This document shows, piece by piece, positions 7,241 to 13,918 of a stretch of 15,010 nucleotides of DNA. Location of the stretch: the NCBI GenBank assembly GCA_023387295.1, contig JAEWIG010000297.1:1-15010 (forward strand), in the 5' to 3' direction. The stretch is from Bacillota bacterium. Its GTDB lineage: Bacteria; Bacillota; Bacilli; Bacillales; Cytobacillaceae. Positions within the stretch are counted from its first letter, which is position 1, and every line of letters starts with the position of its first letter. The notes beneath the pieces are model-generated. The model made no database searches. It was not told the DNA's origin and was given only the letters and a program-made list of their open reading frames with translations. The position numbers were made by a program, and so were the translations under genes.

Positions 7241-8248
7241 ATGAGGAGAAAGTGGTTGATGCTTTTAGCCGGACTGTTGGTAGTCGTTGCATTATCTGCC
7301 TGTGGGGCGAAATCGCAGAGTGATGTAACGAAAGATTTGAATAAGAAGCTAGGAGAGATTAAAAGCTATAAGGCAAATGCAAAAATGACTTTGCAAATGG
7401 GAGCGGAACCCCAAACGTATGAGATTGAGGTCTCACATAAAAATCCCTCCTATTATCGCGTTAACTTGAAAAATGCGCAAAGAGATCAAAGTCAAATGAT
7501 TCTTCGCAATGATGAAGGGGTTTTTGTTCTTACTCCGGCTTTGAATAAAAGCTTCCGATTCCAAAGCGAATGGCCGAAAAACAGCAGTCAAGCCTATTTA
7601 TATGAATCTTTAATCAAGGATATCCTTGAGGTTAAAGAGGCTAAATTTGCAGCAACAAAGGAGCACTATGTTTTTGAAACAAAAACAAGGTATCAAAACA
7701 ATCAAATGTTCCCAACACAAGAAATTAAATTTAAAAAATCTGACTTAACACCCGTTAGTGTGAAAGTGATGGATTCGGATAAGAACGCCCTTGTTAAAGT
7801 GGAGTTTTCCAGTATGAAATTTAATATTAATTTCGATAAAAAGGAATTTGATATGCAAAAGAATTTAACAGGTGCGCAGATGGAAATTCCTGTGATGAAA
7901 GAACTGGGAAATGAAGACTTTTCCGTTAAATATCCAGCAGACTTTCCTAATATAAGTTTAATTGAAGAAAATGAAATAAAAACAGAAAACGGAAAACGCG
8001 TTATTTTGACTTATGAAGGAGAAAAATCCTTTACACTCGTACAAGAAAAAGCAGTGGTGAAGCCTGTCTCCTCCCTAACAACCCTTAAAGGGAATCCGGT
8101 CGATTTAGGATTTACAATTGGAGCGTTCTCGAATAATGCCATTTCTTGGACATACCAAGGAGTCGAATATATGCTGGCATCGAATGACTTAACCGAGGAA
8201 GAAATGGTGATGATCGCACGTTCTGTACAAGGTGGGGTAATAAAATAG
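7241..8248 (+). CDS. ydcC: Sporulation-associated LolA-like lipoprotein YdcC
   Basis: Membrane-anchored lipoprotein of 335 aa. The N-terminus is a lipoprotein signal: M-R-R-K followed by a hydrophobic core and a lipobox LSAC, so Cys20 becomes the lipid-modified first residue. The rest is strand-rich and resembles the LolA/LolB-like fold family of Bacillus sporulation lipoproteins (two halves, about 35-215 and 225-335). The start at 7241 has AAAAGGGG at 7225-7232 8 nt before it; an upstream in-frame TTG at 7202 would place charged residues before the signal and is rejected. It stands behind a SigE-type promoter, pointing to expression in the mother cell, where it would sit in the membrane around the forespore. 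Its ligand or partner is unknown. A terminator follows. Confidence 0.9.
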   Translation: MRRKWLMLLAGLLVVVALSACGAKSQSDVTKDLNKKLGEIKSYKANAKMTLQMGAEPQTYEIEVSHKNPSYYRVNLKNAQRDQSQMILRNDEGVFVLTPALNKSFRFQSEWPKNSSQAYLYESLIKDILEVKEAKFAATKEHYVFETKTRYQNNQMFPTQEIKFKKSDLTPVSVKVMDSDKNALVKVEFSSMKFNINFDKKEFDMQKNLTGAQMEIPVMKELGNEDFSVKYPADFPNISLIEENEIKTENGKRVILTYEGEKSFTLVQEKAVVKPVSSLTTLKGNPVDLGFTIGAFSNNAISWTYQGVEYMLASNDLTEEEMVMIARSVQGGVIK

Positions 8249-8273
8249 TAATTTTTAACAATGGAAATTGATT

Positions 8274-8299
8274 AAGGCTCTTTACTAGGGCCTTTTTTT
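8274..8299 (+). terminator. Rho-independent terminator after ydcC
   Basis: AAGGCTC/GGGCCTT stem (one T-G wobble) with a 7-nt loop, followed by TTTTT. It separates ydcC from alr. Confidence 0.85.
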
Positions 8300-8344
8300 G
8301 TATGTAAAAAAACGTAGTCAGATTCATCTGGGATTAAAAAATAT

Positions 8345-8373
8345 TTGACATTGAGTTTAAGGAGTTTGATAAT
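8345..8373 (+). promoter_or_regulatory. SigA promoter of alr
   Basis: TTGACA at 8345-8350, a 17-nt spacer, and GATAAT at 8368-8373: consensus -35, optimal spacing and a near-consensus -10. The predicted start is near 8380. Confidence 0.88.
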
Positions 8374-8384
8374 CGTTATTATCA
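8367..8384 (+). promoter_or_regulatory. Palindrome over the alr -10 element, possible operator
   Basis: TGATAATCGTTATTATCA is a perfect 7-bp dyad with a 4-nt centre, covering the -10 and the start of transcription, where a bound repressor would block the polymerase. The arms equal those of the Fur-type 7-1-7 box (TGATAAT-N-ATTATCA), but the spacing is 4 rather than 1, so Fur binding is doubtful. Confidence 0.45.
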
Positions 8385-8403
8385 ATAAAGAAGGGTGTTT
8401 AAA

Positions 8404-9567
8404 GTGGAGAATTTACTAGGACATCATGAGGCTTTCTACCGTGATGCATGGGTAGAAATAAACTTGGACAATATTTCATATAATATAAAGGAAATAAAGA
8501 AGCATTTACAAAAAGATGTAAAAATCTTTGCTGGTGTTAAAGCAAATGCATATGGTCACGGCTATGTTGAAGTGGCCAAAACGGTTCTAGAAGCAGGTGC
8601 GTCCTACTTACTTGTCGCGTTTTTAGATGAAGCGCTAACGCTGAGGAAAAACGGGATTACGGCTCCTATTCTCGTATTAGGTGCATGTAGGCCAGAGGAT
8701 GCATGGATAGCAGCAGAGAACAACATTACTCTTACTGTTTTTCAAGAAGAATGGCTTATGCAGGCGAAGAATAACCTTAAGTCTACACTATCTATTCATA
8801 TTAAACTGGATACTGGGATGGGAAGACTAGGTATTCGAAGTAAAGAAGCTTTACAACAGCTTGAGATGATGGCTAACAGCGAACCTCTTATTCATTTAGA
8901 AGGAGTTTACACTCATTTTTCCACATCCGATGAAATGGACCTAACACATTTTAATCTGCAAATGAATCGTTTTCAGGAAATGCTCTCTTGGTTAGAAAAA
9001 AGACCTGAATACGTTCATGCGGGTAATAGTGCCGCTACACTGAGATTTCCAGAAACACATCTCAATGCGGTTAGAATAGGTATTGCATTATATGGATTAA
9101 CGCCTTCACCAGCAATTACATCTTTGCTACCTTTTCCGCTAAAACCAGCTTTCTCTCTCCAAACAAAACTTGTTCACGTCAAAAAAGTACAAAAAGGCGA
9201 AAAAATTAGCTATGGAGCAACATATGAAACGAAGGAAGACGAATGGATCGGAACGCTGCCAATTGGTTATGCAGATGGATGGCTCCGAAAGCTTCAAGGT
9301 CAGGAAGTCATTGTGGATGGGAAGCGTGTTCCAATTGTTGGGCGAATCTGTATGGATCAATGCATGATCAAGCTCCCGACAAAATTGCCAGTTGGGACTC
9401 CTGTAACCCTAATTGGTCAGCAAGGAAATGAAATGATTACCGTAGATGAAATGGCTAAAAGGCTCGAAACCATAAATTATGAAATTACTTGTATGATTGC
9501 ACCGAGAGTTCCAAGAGTATATAAGAAAAATGATCAAATTACACGAATTATCAATCCTCTTTTATAA
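8404..9567 (+). CDS. alr: Alanine racemase
   Basis: PLP enzyme that interconverts L- and D-alanine, supplying D-alanine for peptidoglycan and teichoic acids; cytoplasmic dimer. The 387-aa protein has the usual two-domain build: a TIM barrel with the PLP lysine Lys46 in GVKANAYGHG, then a beta domain carrying catalytic Tyr270 in ISYGATY; IGYADGWLRK and GRICMDQ are further family motifs. Start choice: GTG at 8404 has GAAGGG at 8390-8395 8 nt before it, whereas GTG at 8395 overlaps that site. Length and both catalytic residues match B. subtilis AlrA. It has its own SigA promoter, with a palindrome at the -10 that suggests repression. No good terminator follows; only a weak CCTTC/GAAGG hairpin lies at 9569-9581. 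Confidence 0.96.
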   Translation: MENLLGHHEAFYRDAWVEINLDNISYNIKEIKKHLQKDVKIFAGVKANAYGHGYVEVAKTVLEAGASYLLVAFLDEALTLRKNGITAPILVLGACRPEDAWIAAENNITLTVFQEEWLMQAKNNLKSTLSIHIKLDTGMGRLGIRSKEALQQLEMMANSEPLIHLEGVYTHFSTSDEMDLTHFNLQMNRFQEMLSWLEKRPEYVHAGNSAATLRFPETHLNAVRIGIALYGLTPSPAITSLLPFPLKPAFSLQTKLVHVKKVQKGEKISYGATYETKEDEWIGTLPIGYADGWLRKLQGQEVIVDGKRVPIVGRICMDQCMIKLPTKLPVGTPVTLIGQQGNEMITVDEMAKRLETINYEITCMIAPRVPRVYKKNDQITRIINPLL

Positions 9568-9682
9568 GCCTTCTTGGAAGGGGATTTAGTTAAATTTTTG
9601 AAGAAACATCTTTTTTTCTAGAAAATCATGCATAAAAGAACGATTCTTAGGCTGATAATACAGAAGAATTGATAAATCCTCT

Positions 9683-9710
9683 TTGCATAAGGCATGAATG
9701 ATGGTAATAT
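9683..9710 (+). promoter_or_regulatory. SigA-type promoter of ndoAI-ndoA
   Basis: TTGCAT at 9683-9688, a 16-nt spacer, and TAATAT at 9705-9710 with an extended -10 TG at 9702-9703. The remaining intergenic sequence from 9568 shows only small AT-rich dyads (AAGAA/TTCTT at 9636-9648). Confidence 0.6.
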
Positions 9711-9762
9711 AAAAATTGGTAGATATAAAATGGTGTGTAGTGATTGGTGGAGGTGTTTGTTT

Positions 9763-10044
9763 GTGTCTGAGTCCAGCGCAACAACGGAGATAATGGTAAA
9801 ATTACCGCAACATCTTTTAACCGAGTTAGACGGTTTTGCTAAACAGGAAAACGTTAATCGGAGTGAATTCATTTATCAAGCAACCAAAATGTATTTGCGT
9901 GAACGAAAGAAAAGACAAATTCGTGAGTCCATGAGACGCGGCTATATGGAGATGGCAAAAATAAACTTGACGATTGCATCTGAAGCATTTCAGGCAGAAT
10001 TCGAGGCAGAGCATACAGTTGAACGTCTAGTAAGCGGAGGGTAA
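9763..10044 (+). CDS. ndoAI: Antitoxin EndoAI (MazE-type, ribbon-helix-helix)
   Basis: Antitoxin of 93 aa, exactly the B. subtilis EndoAI length, that binds and inhibits the EndoA ribonuclease. The N-terminal part (about 8-50) has the ribbon-helix-helix pattern (MVKLPQHLLTELDGFA), so it may bind its own promoter. The C-terminal half, RRGYMEMAKINL and AEHTVERLVSGG, is nearly identical to the toxin-binding region of EndoAI. Start choice: GTG at 9763 gives M-S-E-S-S with GGAGGTG at 9749-9755 7 nt before it; the upstream ATG at 9694 overlaps the promoter region and lacks a ribosome binding site. The toxin gene starts 4 bases after the stop. Confidence 0.95.
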   Translation: MSESSATTEIMVKLPQHLLTELDGFAKQENVNRSEFIYQATKMYLRERKKRQIRESMRRGYMEMAKINLTIASEAFQAEFEAEHTVERLVSGG

Positions 10045-10048
10045 TCCG

Positions 10049-10399
10049 TTGAATGTGAAACGTGGTGACGTTTATTTTGCAGACCTATCCCCAGTTGTTG
10101 GTTCCGAACAAGGTGGAGTCCGTCCAGTTCTTGTCATCCAAAACGATATCGGGAATCGGTTTAGTCCCACAGTTATAGTTGCAGCGATCACTGCTCAAAT
10201 CCAGAAAGCTAAGCTGCCTACTCACGTTGAGATTGATGCGAAAAGATATGGCTTTGAACGGGATTCAGTCATTTTACTAGAACAAATTCGTACAATTGAT
10301 AAACAGCGGTTAACCGATAAAATAACCCATCTTGATGACGAAATGATGGAAAAAGTGGATGAGGCTGTACAGATTAGCCTTGGTCTAATTGAGTTTTAA
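10049..10399 (+). CDS. ndoA: Endoribonuclease toxin EndoA (MazF family)
   Basis: Sequence-specific endoribonuclease that cuts single-stranded mRNA (UACAU in B. subtilis) and stops growth when free of antitoxin. The 116-aa protein is almost identical over its length to B. subtilis EndoA; the catalytic Arg25 (GGVRPVLV) and Thr48 (AAITAQ) are both present. The start is TTG at 10049 with GGAGG at 10036-10040 8 nt before it; an ATG at 10053 is out of frame. In B. subtilis the rsb-sigB stress operon follows directly; here the gene is closed by a terminator within 62 nt, and tex comes next. Confidence 0.97.
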   Translation: MNVKRGDVYFADLSPVVGSEQGGVRPVLVIQNDIGNRFSPTVIVAAITAQIQKAKLPTHVEIDAKRYGFERDSVILLEQIRTIDKQRLTDKITHLDDEMMEKVDEAVQISLGLIEF

Positions 10400-10460
10400 A
10401 TTATGATTATGTACTTTATAAGGTTGTATTTTTACCGTCTTTTAGAAATATATCACATCG

Positions 10461-10492
10461 GGCAAGCATAATAGATGCTTGTCTTTTTTTTT
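10461..10492 (+). terminator. Rho-independent terminator after ndoA
   Basis: GGCAAGCAT/ATGCTTGTC 9-bp stem (one G-T wobble) with loop AATAG, followed by nine T. It ends the toxin-antitoxin operon. Confidence 0.93.
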
Positions 10493-10500
10493 GTAAAACT

Positions 10501-10517
10501 AAATCGTCGTCGGATTC
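10501..10517 (+). repeat. Short dispersed repeat, copy 3
   Basis: AAATCGTCGTCGGATTC here matches 6477-6493 in 16 of 17 positions and 8309-8325 in 14 of 17. All three copies are intergenic; those at 8309 and 10501 lie about 10 nt after terminator T-runs. Confidence 0.35.
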
Positions 10518-10525
10518 AACAGAAT

Positions 10526-10554
10526 GTGAAACTTCTATAAGGTTTTGGTAAAAT
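10526..10554 (+). promoter_or_regulatory. Probable SigA promoter of tex
   Basis: A weak -35 GTGAAA (10526-10531), a 17-nt spacer, and TAAAAT (10549-10554) preceded by TGG as an extended -10. Confidence 0.5.
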
Positions 10555-10584
10555 AGAAACTAAGACGTAAATGTTGGGGGTACT

Positions 10585-12765
10585 ATGTTGGAGATATTGC
10601 TAGAAAAAAAAGAACAGATTTTAGACATGATCGCAAAAGAGCTGTCTATTTCATTGAAGCAAGTAAAAAATACAATTGATCTTCTTGAGGAAGGAAATAC
10701 CGTTCCGTTTATCGCTCGTTACCGGAAAGAACATACCGGAGCTCTTGATGAGGTACAAATTCGCGATATTATGGAGCGCTGGCAATATATACAGAACTTA
10801 GAACAACGTAAAGAAGAAGTCATTCGCCTCATCGATGAACAAGGAAAGCTCACGGATGAGCTAAGAAATGGAATACAGAAGGCCGTTAAATTACAGGAGA
10901 TCGAGGACTTATATCGTCCGTATAAGCAAAAGCGGCGAACAAAGGCAACTGTTGCGAAGGAAAAAGGGCTCGAGCCATTAGCTGAATGGATGCTAACCTT
11001 CCCGTTAAAGGAGAGTCCTGAAGAAAAGGCAAAGGAATTTCTCTCAGAGGAAAAAGAAGTGATTTCCGTTGAAGATGCCTTAGCGGGTGCAAAGGATATC
11101 ATCGCTGAGTGGGTATCCGATGATGCTGACAGTAGAAAATGGATTCGTCATGAAACAGCTAAAAAAGGAACCATTGAATCTGTTGTGAAAGATGCAGCTA
11201 AGGATGAGAAGAAAGTTTTTGAAATGTACTATGAGTATGAAGAGCCCATTGCAAAAATTGTCCCGCATCGTACGTTAGCCTTAAACCGCGGTGAAACAGA
11301 AGAAATTTTACGAATCAGTATTAAGCCGGATATTGATTTTATTTTGAAATATCTTGATAAAAAATGGGTGAAGGATGTTCGATCACTTGTAGCACCTCTT
11401 GTGAAGGAGGCTTATGAAGATGGCTATAAGCGGTTAATTCAACCATCCATCGAAAGGGAAATTCGCAATGAGTTAACAGAAAAGGCGGAAGAGCAAGCGA
11501 TCATGATTTTTGCGGAGAACTTGCGAAAGCTATTACTACAGCCGCCTTTAAAAGGAAAAGTTGTTTTAGCTGTAGACCCTGCTTATCGCACAGGCTGTAA
11601 GCTAGCAGTTGTCGATGAAACAGGAAAAGTACTGAAAATATCAGTTATCTATCCGCATCCCCCTGTATCCAAAGCAAAAGAAGCGAAAGCTCAAATCATT
11701 GATATTTTAAATACATTCAAAGTTAAAATGGTGGCTATCGGAAATGGAACAGCCTCCCGAGAGACAGAACAGTTTATTGCAGATATTTTAAAGGAAATGA
11801 AAGATGATATCTATTATTTAATCGTTAACGAGGCCGGTGCTAGTGTATATTCCGCTTCTGATTTAGCAAGAGAAGAGTTTCCTGACCTACAAGTAGAGGA
11901 AAGAAGTGCCGTTTCTATCGCACGTCGTCTGCAGGATCCATTGGCAGAGCTTGTGAAGATTGATCCGAAATCGGTCGGTGTCGGCCAATACCAGCATGAT
12001 GTGTCTCAAAAACGTTTAACGGAGTCATTAGGTTTTGTTGTGGAAACAGCTGTTAACCAAGTAGGCGTAAATGTTAATACAGCATCCTCTTCCTTGCTGC
12101 AATATGTAGCTGGATTGTCGAAAACAGTTGCGAACAACATTGTGAAAATGCGTGAAGAGGAAGGGAAATTCCAAAATCGGAAGCAACTAAAGAAAATTCC
12201 TCGTCTTGGGGCAAAAACATATGAGCAAGCGATTGGATTTTTAAGAATTATCGATGGGACAGATCCATTAGACCGCACAGGCATCCATCCGGAGAACTAT
12301 GCAGAAGTAACGAAGCTTCTTAAGAGTGTTGGTTTTAAACCTACAGATTTAGGGAGCCAAGAGTTAAAAGATGCCCTTGCTAAGCTAAATATTTCAGAAA
12401 CGGCAAACGAACTAGGGATTGGTGAGTTAACGTTAAAGGATATTATTGATGCACTCATCAGACCTGAGCGAGATCCGCGTGATGAATTGCCACAACCACT
12501 TTTAAAGAAGGATGTTCTTCAATTAGAGGATCTAAGCTCGGGAATGGAGTTGCAAGGAACGGTCCGCAATGTGGTTGATTTCGGTGCCTTTATCGATATC
12601 GGTGTAAAGCAGGATGGGCTTGTTCATATATCTAAGCTAAGTCGACAATTTGTTAAGCATCCATTAGATGTCGTATCGGTTGGAGATGTTGTTACTGTTT
12701 GGGTTGACTCTGTTGATAAAAACAAAGGTCGAGTCTCATTAACAATGCTTCCACCAACAGAATAA
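10585..12765 (+). CDS. tex: Tex family RNA-binding transcription accessory protein
   Basis: Cytoplasmic nucleic-acid-binding protein of 726 aa (B. subtilis YdcI is of similar size), thought to act with RNA polymerase and ribosomes. Domains in order: an N-terminal helical Tex region (about 1-190, with NTVPFIARYRKE near 35-46), a YqgF-like RNase H fold (about 325-440, starting at VVLAVDPAYRTGCKLA), a helix-hairpin-helix region (about 500-560), and a C-terminal S1 domain (about 648-722, with VDFGAFIDIG and DGLVHIS). The ATG at 10585 has GGGGG only 4 nt upstream; the next codon TTG (10588) gives a better 7-nt gap, so the start is uncertain by one codon. Its promoter lies in the space that the sigB operon occupies in B. 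subtilis. A terminator follows. Confidence 0.95.
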   Translation: MLEILLEKKEQILDMIAKELSISLKQVKNTIDLLEEGNTVPFIARYRKEHTGALDEVQIRDIMERWQYIQNLEQRKEEVIRLIDEQGKLTDELRNGIQKAVKLQEIEDLYRPYKQKRRTKATVAKEKGLEPLAEWMLTFPLKESPEEKAKEFLSEEKEVISVEDALAGAKDIIAEWVSDDADSRKWIRHETAKKGTIESVVKDAAKDEKKVFEMYYEYEEPIAKIVPHRTLALNRGETEEILRISIKPDIDFILKYLDKKWVKDVRSLVAPLVKEAYEDGYKRLIQPSIEREIRNELTEKAEEQAIMIFAENLRKLLLQPPLKGKVVLAVDPAYRTGCKLAVVDETGKVLKISVIYPHPPVSKAKEAKAQIIDILNTFKVKMVAIGNGTASRETEQFIADILKEMKDDIYYLIVNEAGASVYSASDLAREEFPDLQVEERSAVSIARRLQDPLAELVKIDPKSVGVGQYQHDVSQKRLTESLGFVVETAVNQVGVNVNTASSSLLQYVAGLSKTVANNIVKMREEEGKFQNRKQLKKIPRLGAKTYEQAIGFLRIIDGTDPLDRTGIHPENYAEVTKLLKSVGFKPTDLGSQELKDALAKLNISETANELGIGELTLKDIIDALIRPERDPRDELPQPLLKKDVLQLEDLSSGMELQGTVRNVVDFGAFIDIGVKQDGLVHISKLSRQFVKHPLDVVSVGDVVTVWVDSVDKNKGRVSLTMLPPTE

Positions 12766-12775
12766 TAATAGGTGA

Positions 12776-12821
12776 GGGGAGATTGCTTTTTTAATAATGG
12801 GCTAATCTCCCTGTTTTTTTT
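12776..12821 (+). terminator. Rho-independent terminator after tex
   Basis: GGGAGATT/AATCTCCC 8-bp stem (12777-12784, 12804-12811) with a 19-nt loop, followed by TGTTTTTTTT. Confidence 0.85.
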
Positions 12822-12912
12822 GTGTATGGCCGTTAAAGCGTGAAATTCGGCCGATAAATATATAAATTTCCGGTAAAGTTCATACATTGATAAGTAAATG
12901 GACTCTGCCTTT

Positions 12913-13026
12913 CTATGAGAAATGTTTTTTTCTGTAAAAAAACCAACATTGATTCAATAATCTAATTTGAGAACGATCTTTTTCAAAAAATGCACGTTGC
13001 ATTTGGTTTTGAAACCATACAGGCAT
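12913..13026 (-). CDS. cmpA: Cortex morphogenetic protein CmpA (37 aa)
   Basis: A small gene on the minus strand, 37 codons plus TAG. The product begins M-P-V-W-F-Q-N-Q-M-Q-R-A-F-F-E-K-D and ends LLNQCWFFYRKKHFS. It matches my recollection of B. subtilis CmpA in length, in the QMQ(K/R)AF.EKD and LLNQCWFFYRKKH patterns, and in its position beside sprT and tex. CmpA is made in the mother cell and acts as a ClpXP adaptor that promotes SpoIVA breakdown, a quality check on spore coat and cortex assembly. A perfect AGGAGGG (complement of 13033-13039) lies 6 nt before the ATG. A SigE-type -10 CATACATT lies just upstream. The 91 nt between the tex terminator and its stop shows no other gene. Confidence 0.93.
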   Translation of the reverse strand: MPVWFQNQMQRAFFEKDRSQIRLLNQCWFFYRKKHFS

Positions 13027-13048
13027 GTATATCCCTCCTGTTGAGTTC

Positions 13049-13077
13049 TTAAGGGTATATATAATGTATGCTATAAT
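13049..13077 (+). promoter_or_regulatory. SigA-type promoter of sprT, overlapping the cmpA promoter
   Basis: TTAAGG (13049-13054), a 17-nt spacer, and TATAAT (13072-13077) preceded by TGC as an extended -10. The -10 lies inside the spacer of the divergent cmpA promoter. Confidence 0.6.
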
Positions 13078-13092
13078 AGGTTGTCATGTTCA
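13063..13092 (-). promoter_or_regulatory. SigE-type promoter of cmpA
   Basis: On the minus strand, CATACATT (complement of 13063-13070) is a consensus SigE -10; TGAACAT (complement of 13086-13092), 15 nt further up, is only a weak -35. The start of transcription would be about 30 nt before the ATG. Confidence 0.55.
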
Positions 13093-13129
13093 ATGCAAAG
13101 GAAATTTTGTTTGAAGGGAATCGAAATCG

Positions 13130-13603
13130 ATGGACGATATAGAATTGCAAAGGCTTGTCGAAGAGATCTCCATGAAAAGCTTTGGTAAACCATTTAGGCA
13201 TACAGCGTATTTTAATCCAAGACTGCGTACTACAGGTGGCCGCTATGTTCTGAATACTCATCATATAGAAATAAACAGGAAGTATCTAGAACAGTTAGGT
13301 CTTAATGAGGTATGTGGGATAATTAGGCATGAGCTTTGTCATTACCATCTCCATTTAGAGGGGAAGGGGTACAAGCATGCTGACCAAGATTTTAAAAGAT
13401 TAATGACAGAAGTTGATGCTCCACGATTTTGTTCCGCATTACCTGAACGTGCTAAAAGAAAGATAAATAGTAAAGTAATTGTGTATATTTGCAAAAAATG
13501 TGGTCAGATATATGAAAGAAAAAGAAGAGTGAACACAAAGAAATATGTATGTGGTAAATGCAGAGGGAAATTGGCAGAAAAAAACGAATTAACTGAAGGA
13601 TAG
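13130..13603 (+). CDS. ydcK: SprT-like zinc metalloprotease family protein
   Basis: SprT family protein of 157 aa (B. subtilis YdcK is about 150). The zinc-metalloprotease motif HELCH is at 67-71 with Glu68 as the predicted catalytic base, and His83 in the following GYKHAD stretch is the likely third zinc ligand. The C-terminal zinc ribbon has two Cys pairs (Cys121/Cys124 in CKKCG and Cys141/Cys144 in CGKCR). The eukaryotic relative Spartan cuts DNA-protein crosslinks; the bacterial function is not established, so a role in protein-DNA repair is inference. GAAGGG lies about 11 nt before the ATG, slightly long. Divergent from cmpA with overlapping promoters; the tRNA promoter follows within 40 nt, and no terminator is seen between them. 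Confidence 0.93.
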   Translation: MDDIELQRLVEEISMKSFGKPFRHTAYFNPRLRTTGGRYVLNTHHIEINRKYLEQLGLNEVCGIIRHELCHYHLHLEGKGYKHADQDFKRLMTEVDAPRFCSALPERAKRKINSKVIVYICKKCGQIYERKRRVNTKKYVCGKCRGKLAEKNELTEG

Positions 13604-13642
13604 ATGCGCATAAAAAAGTATAAAATTTTTATAAAAACATCC

Positions 13643-13671
13643 TTGACTTTTAATAGCCATGTTTTTATAAT
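13643..13671 (+). promoter_or_regulatory. SigA promoter of the tRNA cluster
   Basis: TTGACT (13643-13648), a 17-nt spacer and TATAAT (13666-13671), an almost perfect promoter. A perfect 10-bp inverted repeat (ATAAAAACAT at 13631-13640, ATGTTTTTAT at 13659-13668) surrounds its -35 and overlaps the -10, and AT-rich sequence upstream could act as an UP element. Confidence 0.85.
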
Positions 13672-13840
13672 TGGAAGAGTCGAAAAGATGATATAAGTTA
13701 TTCCGCAGTAGATTGTGGAAGCTTACAGTGCGGAGCTTTACTTCTCTGAATAGTAAGCTGTAGCAATCTGCAACAAATCACGTAGGGATTTGGCGCACAA
13801 TTATGACTGCTATCAAATTTCAAAAGTTAATATTAAATAT
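13672..13840 (+). other. Structured leader of the tRNA operon with a tRNA-Asn end remnant
   Basis: Between promoter and first tRNA. TATTCCGCAGTAG at 13699-13711 repeats exactly the start of tRNA-Asn and its flank (13838-13850), and TGCGGAGC at 13729-13736 equals its 3' end, as if the middle of a tRNA-Asn copy had been lost. A larger stem can form: AGATTG with CAATCT around GCTTAC with GTAAGC (about 13711-13775). No ORF. Confidence 0.55.
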
Positions 13841-13915
13841 TCCGCAGTAGCTCAGTGGTAGAGCTATCGGCTGTTAACCGATCGGTCGTAGGTTCGAGTC
13901 CTACCTGCGGAGCCA
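13841..13915 (+). tRNA. trnS-Asn: tRNA-Asn (GTT)
   Basis: 75 nt with encoded CCA. Acceptor TCCGCAG/CTGCGGA, D-stem GCTC/GAGC, anticodon arm ATCGG-CTGTTAA-CCGAT, T-stem GTAGG/CCTAC. All stems are fully paired. Confidence 0.98.
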
Positions 13916-13918
13916 TTA

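Noticed and set aside
9694..9762. Upstream ATG for the antitoxin gene
   Set aside because: It overlaps the -10 of the promoter, lacks a ribosome binding site, and the GTG at 9763 yields exactly the family length.
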